Assembly: GCA_026168455.1 (NCBI GenBank)
Contig: CM047426.1
Span: 40,285,313-40,349,312 of the forward strand
Direction: 5' to 3'
Length of the DNA: 64,000 nt
Source of the DNA: Theocolax elegans
Lineage: Eukaryota; Arthropoda; Insecta; Hymenoptera; Cerocephalidae
Within the stretch, counting starts at the first letter, position 1; each line of letters starts with the position of its first letter. The position numbers and the translations under genes are program-made. This document shows, one piece after another, positions 19,851 through 34,200 of this stretch. The notes beneath the pieces were generated by a model. It was given only the letters and a program-made list of their open reading frames with translations. It made no database searches and was not told the DNA's origin.

Positions 19851-22800
19851 AACCAAACTATGTTCTGAATTATAAAGTAAAATGTCAATTCGTTTTGAGA
19901 AAAGTCTGACCAAAAATATGAAATGTTATCCACGTCGTTGAGAATATAGGTATACACTTTACACATGGTGGTACGTCCGAGACATCGAAGCTGCGCGCGA
20001 ACGTACCACGATGTCTACGCGCTGCGAGTTGCACACGCTATTATGATAATTAATTAATGAAAATATAAAGCTGAATGCGAAAAAGTAAGAGAAGAGGCGC
20101 CTTGGTTTATTAATAAACTACTATGTGTTGAGTTTCAGATAATAATGTCAATTCGTTTTCGAGAAAAGTCTGAACCAAAAATATAAATGCTTATCAACGT
20201 CGTTGAGAATATAGGACTACACTTAACACATGGTGGTACGTCGAGACATCGAAGCTGCGCGCGAACAGTACCACGATGTCTACGCGCTGCGAGTTGCACA
20301 CGCTATTATGATAATTAATTAATGAAAATATAAAGCTAATGCGAAAAAGTAAGAGAAAGAGGCGCCTTGGTTTATTAATAAACTACTATGTGTTGAATTT
20401 CAGATAAAAATGTCAATTCGTTTTCGAGAAAAGTCTGACCAAAAATATGAATGTTATCCACGTCGTTGAGAATATAGGACTACACTTACACATGGTGGTA
20501 CGTCCGAGACATCGAAGCTGCGCGCGAACGTACCACGATGTCAACGCGTAGGGCGTCCTAAACGCATTATTCGATAATTTATTAATAAAAAAACCTATAT
20601 ACACAATAATAAGAGAAGAGGCGCCTCTATTTATTAATAACCAAACTATGTTCTGAATTATAAATTAAAATCTTATTGCGTTTTAGCAATTCTTACCCAA
20701 AATATGCAAAATTTCCACCTCGTTGAGGTTAGGTTACCATTTGTACATGATGGTACGTCCGAGACATCGAAGCTGCGCGCGAACGTACCACGATGTCTAT
20801 GCGCTGCGAGTTGCACACGCTAATTATGATAATTAATGAAAATGTAAAGCTAAATGCGAAAAAGTAAGAGAAGAGGCGCCTTGGTCTATTAATAAACTAA
20901 CTATGTGTTGAATTTCAGATAAAAATGTCAATTCGTTTTCGAGAAAAGTCTGACCAAAAATATGAATGTTATCCACGTCGTTGAGAATATAGGACTACAC
21001 TTACACATGGTGGTACGTCCGAGACATCGAACGTGCGCGCGAACGTACCACGATGTCTACGCGCTGCGAGTTGCACACGCTACTTATGATAATTAATTAA
21101 TGAAAATATAAAGCTGAATGCGAAAAAGTAAGAGAAGAGGCGCCTTGGTTTATTAATAAACTAACTATGTGTTGAGTTTCAGATAATAATGTCAATTCGT
21201 TTCGAGAAAAGTCTAACCAAAAATATAAATGCTATCAACGTCGTTGAGAATATAGTATTACATTAACACATGGTGGTACGTTCGAGACATCGAAGCTGCG
21301 CGCGAACATACCACGATGTCTACGCGCTGCGAGTTGCACACGCTATTTATGATAATTAATTAATATAAATATAAAGCTGAATGCGAAAAAGTAAGAGAAG
21401 AGGCGCCTTGGTTTATTAATAAACTAACTATGTGTTGAATTTCAGATAATAATGTCAATTCGTTTTCGAGAAAAGTCTGACCAAAAATATAAATGCTTAT
21501 CCACGTCGTTGAGATATAGGACTACACTTACACATGGTGGTACGTCCGAGACATCGAAGCTGCGCGCGAACGTACCACGATGTCTACGCGCTGCGAGTTG
21601 CACACGCTACTTATGATAATTAATTAATGAAAATATAAGCTGAATGCGAAAAAGTAAGAGAAGAGCGCCTTGGTTATTAATAAACTAACTATGTGTTGAA
21701 GTTTCAGATAATAATGTCAATTCGTTTTCGAGAAAAAGTCTGACCAAAATATAAATGCTATCAACGTCGTTGAGAATATAGTATTACATTAACACATGGT
21801 GGTACGTTCGAGACATCGAAGCTGCGCGCGAACGTACCACGATGTCTACGCGCTGCGAGTTGCACACGCTATTTATGATAATTAATTAATGAAAATATAA
21901 ATCTGAATGTGAAAAAGTAAGAGAAGAGGCACCTTGGCTTATTAATAAACTAACTATGTGTTGAATTTCAGATAAAAATGACAATTCGTTTTCGAGAGAA
22001 GTCTGACAAAAATATAAATATTATCCACGTCGGTGAGAATGTAGGACTACACTTACACATGGTGGTACGTTCAAAACATCGAAGCTGCGCGCGAACGTAC
22101 CACGATGTCAACGCGTGGGGCGTCCTAAACGCATTATTCGATAATTTATTCATAAAAAAACCTATATACACAATAATAAGAGAAGAGGCGCCTCTATTTA
22201 TTAATAACCAAACTATGTTCTGAATTATAAATTAAAATCTTATTGCGTTTTAGCAATGTCTTACCCAAAATATGCAAAATTTCCACCTCGTTGAGGTTAG
22301 GTTACCATTTGTACATGATGGTACGTCCGAGACATCGAAGCTGCGCGCGAACGTACCACGATGTCTATGCGCTGCGAGTTGCACACGCTATTTATGATAA
22401 TTAATTAATGAAAATGTAAAGCTAAATGCGAAAAAGTAAGAGAAGAGGCGCCTTGGTCTATTAATAAACTAACTATGTGTTGAATTTCAGATAAAAATGT
22501 CAATTCGTTTTCGAGAAAAGTCTGACCAAAAATTTAAATGCTATCAATGACGTTGAGTATATACGACTACACTTACACACGATGGTACGTCCGAGACCTC
22601 GAAGCTGCGCGCGAACGTACCACGATGTCTACGCGCTGCGAGTTGCACACGCTACTTATGATAATTAATTAATGAAAATATAAAGCTGAATGCGAAAAAG
22701 TAAGAGAAGAGGCGCCTTGGTTTATTAATAAACTAACTATGTGTTGAGTTTCAGATAATAATGTCAATTCGTTTTCGAGAAAAGTCTGACAAAAAATATA

Positions 22801-25800
22801 AATGCTATCAACGTCGTTGAGAATATAGTATTACATTAACACATGGTGGTACGTTCGAGACATCGAAGCTGCGCGCGAACGTACCTCGATGTCTACGCGC
22901 TGCGAGTTGCACACGCTATTTATGATAATTAATTAATAAAAATATAAAGCTGAATGCGAAAAAGTAAGAGAAGAGGCGCCTTGGTTTATTAATAAACTAA
23001 CTATGTGTTGAGTTCAGATAATAATGTCTATTCGTTTTCGAGAAAAGTCTGACCAAAAATTTAAATGCTATCAATGTCGTTGAGTATATACGACTACACT
23101 TACACACGATGGTACGTCCGAGACATCGAAGCTGCACGCGAACGTACCACGATGTCTACGCGCTGCGAGTTGCACACGCTACTTATGATAATTAATTAAT
23201 GAAAATATAAAGCTGAATGCGAAAAAGTAAGAGAAGAGACGCCTTGGTCTATTAATAAACTAACTATGTGTTGAGTTTCAGATAATAATGTCAATTCGTT
23301 TTCGAGAAAAGTCTGACCATAAATATGAATGTTATCCACGTCGTCGAGATTATAGGACTACACTTACACATGGTGGTACGTCCGAGACATCGAAGCTGCG
23401 CGCGAACGTACCACGATGTCAACGCGTATGGCGTCCCTAAACGCATTATTCGATAATTTATTAATAAAAAAACCTATATACACAAAAATAAGCGAAGAGG
23501 CGCCTCTATTTATTAATAACCAAACTATGTTCTGAATTATAAATTAAATCTTATTGCGTTTTAGCAATGTCTTACCCGAAATATGCAAAATTTCCACCTC
23601 GTTGAGGTTAGATTACCACTTGTACATGATGGTACGTCCGAGACATCGAAGCTGCGCGCGAACGTACCACGATGTCAACGCGCTGCGAGTTGCACACGCT
23701 ATTTATGATAATTAATTAATGAAAATACAAAGCTGAATGCGAAAAAGTAAGAGAAGAGGCGCCTTGGTTTATTAATAAATTAACTATGTGTTGAATTTCA
23801 GATAAAATGTCATTGCGTTTTCAGAAAAGTCTGACCAAAAATATAAAGGTTATCCACGTCGTTGAGTATATACGACTACACTTTCACATGGTGTTACGTC
23901 CGAGACATCGAAGCTGCGCGCGAACGTACCACGATGTCTACGCGCTGCGAGTTGCACACGCTATTTATGATAATTAATTAATAAAAATATAAAGCTGAAT
24001 GCGAAAAAGTAAGAGAAGAGGCGCCTTGGTTTATTAATAAACTAACTATGTGTTGAGTTCAGATAATAATGTCAATTCGTTTTCGAGAAAAGTCTGACCA
24101 AAAATTTAAATGCTATCAATGTCGTTGAGTATATAGGACTACACTTACACACGATGGTACGTCCGAGACATCGAAGCTGCGCGCGAACGTACCACGATGT
24201 CTACGCGCTGCGAGTTGCACACGCTATTTATGATAATTAATTAATAAAAATATAAAGCTGAATGCGAAAAGTAAGAGAAGAGGCGCCATTGGTTTATTAA
24301 TAAACTAACTATGTGTTGAGTTTCAGATAATAATGTCTATTCGTTTTCGAGAAAAGTCTGACCAAAAATTTAAATGCTATCAATGTCGTGGAGTATATAC
24401 GACTACACTTACAAATGATGGTACGTCCGAGACATCGAAGCTGCGCGCGAACGTACAACGATGTCTACGCGCTGCGAGTTGCACACGCTATTTATGATAA
24501 TTAATTAATGAAAATGTAAAGCTAAATGCGAAAAGTAAGAGAAGAGGCGCCTTGGTCTATTAATAAACTAACTATGTGTTGATTTCAGATAAAAATGTCA
24601 ATTCGTTTTGAGAAAAGTCTGACCAAAATATGAATGTTATCCACGTCGTTGAGATTATAGGACTAAACTTACACATGATGGTACGTTCGAGACATCGAAG
24701 CTGCGCGCGAACATACCACGATGTCTACGCGCTGCGAGTTGCACACGCTATTTATGATAATTATTAATAAAAATATAAAGCTGAATGCGAAAAAAGTAGA
24801 GAAGAGGCGCCTTGGTTTATTAATAAACTAACTATGTGTTGAGTTTTAGATAATAATGTCTATTCGTTTTCGAGAAAAGTCTGACCAAAAATTTAAATGC
24901 TATCAATGTCGTTGAGTATTAGGTTACCACTTGTACATGATGGTACGTCCGAGACATCGAAGCTGCGCGCGAACGTACCACGATGTCTACGCGCTGCGAG
25001 TTGCACACGCTATTTATGATAATTAATTAATGAAAATGTAAAGCTAAATGCGAAAAAGTAAGAGAAGAGGCGCCTTGGTCTATTAATAAACTAACTATGT
25101 GTTGAATTTCAGATAAAATGTCAATTCGTTTTCGAGAAAAGTCTGACCAAAAATTAAATGCTATCAATGATCGTTGAGTATATACGACTACACTTACACA
25201 CGATGGTACGTCCGAGACATCGAAGCTGCGCGCGAACGTACCACGATGTCTACGCGCTGCGAGTTGCACACGCTACTTATGATAATTAATTAATGAAAAT
25301 ATAAAGCTGAATGCGAAAAAGTAAGAGAAGAGGCGCCTTGGTTTATTAATAAACGAACTATGTGTTGAGTTTCAGATAATAATGTCAATTCGTTTTCGAG
25401 AAAAGTCTGACCAAAAATATAAATGCTATCACGTCGTTGAGAATATAGGATTACACTTAACACATGGTGGTACGTTCGAGACATCGAAGCTGCGCGCGAA
25501 CGTACCTCGATGTCTACGCGCTGCGAGTTGCACACGCTATTTATGATAATTAATTAATAAAAATATAAAGCTAATGCGAAAAAGTAAGAGAAGAGGCGCC
25601 TTGGTTTATTAATAAACGAACTATGTGTTGAGTTTCAGATAATAATGTCAATTCGTTTTCGAGAAAAGTCTGACCAAAATATAAATGCTATCAACGTCGT
25701 TGAGAATATAGTATTACATTAACACATGGTGGTACGTTCGAGACATCGAAGCTGCGCGCGAACGTACCTCGATGTCTACGCGCTGCGAGTTGCACACGCT

Positions 25801-28800
25801 ATTTATGATAATTAATTAATAAAATATAAAGCTGAATGCGAAAAAGTAAGAGAAGAGGCGCCTTGGTTATTAATAAACTAACTATGTGTTGAAGTTTCAG
25901 ATAATAATGTCTATTCGTTTTCGAGAAAAATCTGACCAAAAATATAAATGCTATCAACGTCGTTGAGAATATAGTATTACATTAACACATGGTGGTACGT
26001 TCAAAACATCGAAGCTGCGCGCGAACGTACCACGATGTCTACTCGCTGCGAGTTGCACACGCTACTTATGATAATTAATAAATAAAAATATAAATCTGAA
26101 TGTGAAAAAGTAGAGAAGAGGCACCTTGGCTTATTAATAAACTAACTATGTGTTGAATTTCAGATAAAAATGACAATTCGTTTTCGAGAGAAGTCTGACA
26201 AAAAATATAAATATTATCCACGTCGGTGAGAATGTAGGACTACACTTACACATGGTGGTACGTTCAAAACATCGAAGCTGCGCGCGAACGTACCACGATG
26301 TCAACGCGTGGGGGCGTCCTAAACGCATTATTCGATAATTATAATAAAAAAACCTATTACACAATAATAAGAGAAGAGGCGCCTCTATTTATTAATAACC
26401 AAAACTATGTTCTGAATTATAAATTAAAATCTTATTGCGTTTTAGCAATGTCTTACCCAAATATGCAAAATTTCCACCTCGTTGAGGTTAGATTACCACT
26501 TGTACATGATGGTACGTCCGAGACATCGAAGCTGCGCGCGAACGTACCACGATGTCAACGCGCTGCGAGTTGCACACGCTATTTATGATAATTAATTAAT
26601 GAAAATACAAGCTGAAATGCGAAAAAGTAAGAGAAGAGGCGCCTTGGTTATTAATAAATTAACTATGTGTTGAATTTCAGATAAAAATGTCATTGCGTTT
26701 TCAGAAAAGTCTGACCAAAAATATAAGGTTATCCACGTCGTTGAGTATATACGACTACACTTCACATGGTGTTACGTCCGAGATATCGAAGCTGCGCGCG
26801 AACGTACCACGATGTCACGCGCTGCGAGTTGCACACGCTATTATGATAATTAATTAATAAAAATATAAAGCTGAATGCGAAAAAGTAAGAGAAGAGGCGC
26901 CTTGGTTTATTAATAAACTAACTATGTGTTGAGTTTCAGATAATAATGTCAATCGTTTTCGAGAAAAGTCTGACCAAAAATTAAATGCTATCAATGTCGT
27001 TGAGTATATATGACTACACTTACACACGATGGTACGTCCGAGACATCGAAGCTGCGCGCGAACGTACCACGATGTCTACGCGCTGCGAGTTGCACACGCT
27101 ATTTATGATAATTAATTAATAAAAATATAAAGCTGAATGCGAAAAAGTAAGAGAAGAGGCGCCATGGTTTATTAATAAACTAACTACGTGTTGAGTTTCA
27201 GATAATAATGTCTATTCGTTTTCGAGAAAAGTCTGACCAAAAATTTAAATGCTATCAATGTCGTGGAGTATATACGACTACACTTACAAATGATGGTACG
27301 TCCGAGACCTCGAAGCTGCGCGCGAACGTACCACGATGTTCTATGCGCTGCGAGTTGCACACGCTATTTATGGTAATTAATTAATGAAAATGTAAAGCTA
27401 AATGCGAAAAAGTAAGAGAAGAGGCGCCTTGGTCTATTAATAAACTACTATGTGTTGAATTTCAGATAATAATTCAATTCGTTTTCGAGAAAAATCTGAC
27501 CAAAAATATAAATGCTATCAACGTCGTTGAGATATAGTATTACATTAACACATGGTGGTACGTTCAAAACATCGAAGCTGCGCGCGAACGTACCACGATG
27601 TCTACTCGCTGCGAGTTTGCACACGCTATGTATTATAATTAATTAATGAAAATATAAAGCTGAATGCGAAAAAGTAAGATAAGAGGCGCCTTGGTTATTA
27701 ATAAACTAACTATGTGTTGATGTTTCAGATAATAATGTCAATTCGTTTTCGAGAAAAGTCTAACCAAAATATAAATGCTATCAACGTCGTGGAGAATATA
27801 GTATTACATTACACCTGGTGGTACGTTCAAAACATCGAAGCTGCGCGCGAACGTACCACGATGTCTACTCGCTGCGAGTTGCACACGCTATGTATTATAA
27901 TTAATTAATGAAAATATAAAGCTGAATGCGAAAAAGTAAAGAGAAGAGGCGCCTTGGTCTATTAATAAACTAACTATGTGTTGAATTTCAGATAAAAATG
28001 TCAATTCGTTTTCGAGAAAAGTCGGACCAAAAATATGAATTTTATCCACGTCGTTGAGAATATAGGACTACACTTACACATGGTGGTACGTCCGAGACAT
28101 CGAAGCTGCGCGCGAACGTACCACGATGTCAACGCGTAGGGGCGTCCTAATCGCATTATTCGATAATTTATTAATAAAAAAACCTATATACACAATAATA
28201 AGAGAAGAGGCGCCTCTATTTATTAATAACCAAACTATGTTCTGAATTATAAATTAAAATCTTATTGCGTTTTAGCAATGTCTTACCCAAATATGCAAAA
28301 TTTTCACCTCGTTGAGGTTAGGTTACCATTTGTACATGATGGTACGTCCGAGACATCGAAGCTGCGCGCGAACGTACCACGATGTCTATGCGCTGCGAGT
28401 TGCACACGCTATTTATGATAATTAATTAACGAAAATGTAAAGCTAACTGCGAAAAAGTAAGAGAAGAGGCGCCTTGGTCTATTAATAAACTAACTATGTG
28501 TTGAATTTCAGATAAAAATGTCAATTCGTTTTCGAGAAAAGTCTGACCAAAAATATGAATGTTATCCACGTCGTTGAGATATATAGACTTACACTTACAC
28601 ATGGTGGTACGTCCGAGACATCGAACGTGCTCGCGAAACGTACCACGATGTCTACGCGCTGCGAGTTGCACACGCTACTTATGATAATTAATTAATGAAA
28701 AATATAAAGCTGAAATGCGAAAAAGTAAGAGAAGGAGGCGCCTTGGTTTATTAATAAACTAACTATGTGTTGAGTTTCAGATAATAATGTCCATTCGTTT

Positions 28801-31200
28801 TCGAGAAAGTCTGACCAAAAATATAAATGCTATCAACGTCGTTGAGAATATAGTACTACACTTAACACATGGTGGTACGTTCCGAGACAATCGAAGCTGC
28901 GCGCGAACAGTATCACGATGTCTACTCGCTGCGAGTTGCACACGCTATTTATGATAATTAATTAATGAAAATATAAAGCTGAATGCGAAAAAGTAAGAGA
29001 AGAGGCGCCTTGGTTTATAATAACTATACTATGTGTTGAAGTTTAGATAATAATGTCATTCGTTTTCGAGAAAAGTCTGACCAAAAATATAAATGTTATC
29101 CACTGTCGTTGAGTATATACGACTACACTTACACATGGATGGTACGTCCGAGACATCGAAGCTGCGCGCGAACTTATCCACGATGTCTATGCGCTGCGAG
29201 TTGCACACGCTATTTATGATAATTAATTAATGAAAATGTAAAGCTAAATGCGAAAAAGTAAGAGAAGAGGCCCTTGGTCTATTAATAAACTAACTATGTG
29301 TTGAATTTCAGATAATAATGTCAATTCGTTTTCGAGAAAAAATCTGACCAAAAATATGAAATGCTATCAACGTCGTTGAGAATATAGGACTACACTTAAC
29401 ACATGGTGGTACGTTCCGAGACATCGAAGCTGCGCGCGAACGTACCACGATGTCTACTGCGCTGGCGAGGTTGCACACGCTATGTATTATAATTAGATTA
29501 ATTGAAAAATAGAAAGCTGAATGCGAAAAAGTAAGAGAAGAGGCGACCTTGGTCTATTAATAAACTAACTATGTGTTGAATTTCAGATAAAAAATGTCAA
29601 TTCGGTTTCGAGAAAAGTCTGGACCAAAAATATGAATTTTATCCACGTCGTTGAGAATAATAGGACTACATTTACACATGGTGGTACGTCCGAGACATCG
29701 AAGCTGCGCGCGAACGTACCACGATGTCAACGCGTGGGGCGTCCTAAACGCATTATTCGATAATTTATTAATAAAAAAACCTATATACACAATAATAAGA
29801 GAAGAGGCGCCTCTATTTATTAATAACCAAACTATGTTCTGAATTATAAATTAAAATCTTATTGCGTTTTAGCAATGTCTTACCCAAAATATGCAAAATT
29901 TCCACCTCGTTGAGGTTAGGTTACCATTTGTACATGATGGTACGTCCGAGACATCGAAGCTGCGCGCGAACGTACCACGATGTCTATGCGCTGGCGAGTT
30001 GCACACGCTATTTATGATAATTAATTAACGAAAATGTAAAGCTAAATGCGAAAAAGTAAGAGAAGAGGGCGCCTTGGTCTATTAATAAACTAACTATTGT
30101 TGAATTTCAGATAAAAATGTCAATTCGTTTTCGAGAAAAGTCTGACCAAAAATATGAATGTTATCCACGTCGTTGAGAATATAGGACTACACTTACACAT
30201 GGTGGTACGTCCGAGACATCGAAGCTGCGCGCGAACGTACAACGATGTCTACGCGCTGCGAGTTGCACACGCTACTTATGATAATTAATTAATGAAAAAT
30301 ATAAAGCTGAATGCGAAAAAGTAGAGAAGAGGCGCCTTGTTTATTAATAAACTAACTAGTGTTGAGTTTCAGATAATAATGTCAATTCGTTTTCGAGAAA
30401 AGTCTAACCAAAAATATAAATGCTATCAACGTCGTTGAGAATATAGTATTACATTACACATGGTGGTACGTTCGAGACATCGAAGCTGCGGCGCGAACAT
30501 ACCACGATGTCTACGCGCTGCGAGTTGCACACGCTATTTATGATAATTAATTAATATAAATATAAAGCTGAAATGCGAAAAAGTAAGAGAAGGAGGCGCC
30601 TTGGTTATTAATAAACTAACTATGTGTTGAGTTTTAGATAATAATGTCTATTCGTTTTCGAGAAAAGTCTGACCAAAATTTAAAATGCATTCAATGTTCG
30701 TTGAGTATATACGAACTAAAACTTACACACGATGGTACGTCCGAGACATCGAAAAAAGTCCTGGGCGCGCGAACGTACCACGATGTCTAATGCGCTGCGA
30801 GTTGCCACACGCTATTATGAATAATTAATTAATTGAAAATGTAAAAGCTAAATGCGAAAAAGTAAGAGGAAGAGGCGCCTATTGGTCATATTAATAACTA
30901 ACTATGTGGTTTGAATTTCAGATAAAAAATTCATGTCAATTCGTTTTTCGAGGAAAAAGTCTGACCAAAAATATAAATCTATCAACGTCGTTGAGAATAT
31001 AGATTACATTAAACATGGTGGTACGGTTCAGAACATCGAAGGCTGCCGCGCGAACGTACCTACGATGTCTACGCGCTGCGAGTTGCACACAGCTAACTGT
31101 ATGATAATTAATTAAATGAAAATATAAATCTGAATGCTGAAAAAGTAAGAGAAGAGGCCACCTTGGTTTATATAAAACTACTATGGTGTTGAAGTTTCAG
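19851..31200. repeat. Indel-rich satellite stretch (probable low-accuracy assembly)
   Basis: Monomers here carry many one-base gains and losses, often in homopolymers, that are absent from their closest relatives elsewhere. Examples are 19,801-19,860, 28,690-28,740, 29,440-29,520 and especially 30,680-31,200, with strings such as GTAAGAGGAAGAGG. Otherwise the content repeats clean parts of the array. Around 22,560-24,100 it follows the marker order of 40,200-41,800 (CCTCGATG, then GCACGCG, then GCGTATGGCG). Around 27,480-30,600 it follows 36,200-39,200. This suggests sequence filled from raw long reads or a poorly polished duplicate. Confidence 0.7.
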
Positions 31201-34200
31201 ATAATAATGTCAATTCGTTTTCGAGAAAAGTGTGACCAAAAATATAAAAGTTATCCACGTCGTGAGTATATACGACTACACTTACACATGGTGGCACGTC
31301 CGAGACATCGAAGCTGCGCGCGAACGTACCACGATGTCACGCGCTGCGAATTGCACACGCTACTTATGATAATTAATAAATAAAAATATAAATCTGAATG
31401 TGAAAAAGTAAGAGAAGAGGCACCTTGGCTTATTAATAAACTAACTATGTGTTGAATTTCAGATAAAAATGACAATTCGTTTTCGAGAGAAGTCTGACAA
31501 AAATATAAATATTATCCACGTCGGTGAGAATGTAGGACTACACTTACACATGGTGGTACGTTCAAAACATCGAAGCTGCGCGCGAACGTACCACGATGTC
31601 AACGCGTGGGGCGTCCTAACGCATTATTCGATAATTTATTAATAAAAAAACCTATATACACAATAATAAGAGAAGAGGCGCCTCTATTTATTAATAACCA
31701 AACTATGTTCTGAATTATAAATTAAAATCTTATTGCGTTTTAGCAATGTCTTACCCAAAATATGCAAAATTTCCACCTCGTTGAGGTTAGGTTACCATTT
31801 GTACATGATGGTACGTCCGAGACATCGAAGCTGCGCGCGAACGTACCACGATGTCTATGCGCTGCGAGTTGCACACGCTATTTATGATAATTAATTAATG
31901 AAAATGTAAAGCTAAATGCGAAAAAGTAAGAGAAGAGGCGCCTTGGTCTATTAATAAACTAACTATGTGTTGAATTTCAGATAAAAATGTCAATTCGTGT
32001 TCGAGAAAAGTCTGACCAAAAATATGAATGTTATCCACGTCGTTGAGAATATAGGACTACACTTACACATGGTGGTACGTTCGAGACATCGAAGCTGCGC
32101 GCGAACGTACCACGATGTCTACGCGCTGCGAGTTGCACACGCTATTTATGATAATTAATTAATAAAATATAAAGCTGAGTGCGAAAAAGTAGGAGAAGAG
32201 GCGCCTTGGTTTATTAATAAACTAACTATGTGTTGAATTTCAGATAAAAATGTCAATTCGTGTTCGAGAAAAGTCTGACCAAAAATATGAATGTTATCCA
32301 CGTCGTTGAGAATATAGGACTACACTTACACATGGTGGTACGTCCGAGACATCGAACGTGCACGCGAACGTACCACGATGTCTACGCGCTGCGAGTTGCA
32401 CACGCTACTTATGATAATTAATTAATGAAAATATAAAGCTGAATGCAAAAAAGTAAGAGAAGAGGCGCCTTGGTTTATTAGTAAACTAACTATGTGTTGA
32501 GTTTCATATAATAATGTCAATTCGTTTTCGAGAAAAGTCTGACCAAAATATAAATGCTATCAACGTCGTTGAGAATATAGTATTACATTAACACATGGTG
32601 GTACGTTCGAGACATCGAACGTGCGCGCGAACGTACCACGATGTCTACGCGCTGCGGGTTGCACACGCTACTTATGATAATTAATTAATGAAAATATAAA
32701 GCTGAATGCGAAAAAGTAAGAGAAGAGGCGCCTTGGTTTATTAGTAAACTAACTATGTGTGAGTTTCATATAATAATGTCAATTCGTTTTCGAGAAAAGT
32801 CTGACCAAAAATATAAATGCTATCAACGTCGTTGAGAATATAGTATTACATTAACACATGGTGGTACGTTCGAGACATCCAAGCTGCGCGCGAACGTACC
32901 ACGATGTCTACGCGCTGCGAGTTGCACATGCTATTTATGATAATTAATTAATAAAATATAAAGCTGAATGCGAAAAAGTAAGAGAAGAGGCGCCTTGGTT
33001 TATTAATAAACTAACTATGTGTTGAGTTTCAGATAATAATGTCTATTCGTTTTCGAGAAAAGTCTGACCAAAAATTTAAATGCTATCAATGTCGTTGAGT
33101 ATATACGACTACACTTACACACGATGGTACGTCCGAGACATCGAAGCTGCGCGCGAACGTACCACGATGTCTATGCGCTGCGAGTTGCAGACGCTATTTA
33201 TGATAATTAATTAATGAAATGCAAAGCTAAATGCGAAAAAGTAAGAGAAGAGGCGCCTTGGTCTATTAATAAACTAACTATGTGTTGAATTTCAGATAAA
33301 AATGTCAATTCGTTTTCGAGAAAAGTCTGACCAAAAATATGAATGTTATCCACGTTGTTGAGATTATAGGACTACACTTACACATGGTGGTACGTCCGAG
33401 ACATCGAAGCTGCGCGCGAACGTACCACGATGTCAACGCGTAGGGCGTCCTAAACGCATTATTCGATAATTTATTCATAAAAAAACCTATATACACAATA
33501 ATAAGAGAAGAGGCGCCTCTATTTATTAATAACCAAACTATGTTCTGAATTATAAATTAAAATCTTATTGCGTTTTAGCAATTTCTTACCCAAAATATGC
33601 AAAATTTCCACCTCGTTGAGGTTAGGTTACCATTTGTACATGATGGTACGTCCGAGACATCGAAGCTGCGCGCGAACGTACCACGATGTCTATGCGCTGC
33701 GAGTTGCACACGCTATGATAATTAATTAATGAAAATGTAAAGCTAAATGCGAAAAAGTAAGAGAAGAGGCGCCTTGGTCTATTAATAAACTAACTATGTG
33801 TTGAATTTTAGATAAAAATGTCAATTCGTTTTCGAGAAAAGTCTGACCAAAAATATGAATGTTATCCACGTCGTTGAGAATATAGGACTACACTTAAACA
33901 TGGTGGTATGTCCGAGACATCGAACGTGCGCGCGAACGTACCACGATGTCTACGCGCTGCGAGTTGCACACGCTAATTATGATAATTAATTAATAAAAAT
34001 ATAAAGCTGAATGCGAAAAAGTAAGAGAAGAGGCGCCTTGGTTTATTAATAAACTAACTATGTGTTGAGTTTCAGATAATAATGTCTATTCGTTTTCGAG
34101 AAAAGTCTGACCAAAAATTTAAATGCTATCAATGACGTTGAGTATATACGACTACACTTACACATGGTGGTACCTCCGAGACATCGAAGCTGCGCGCGAA

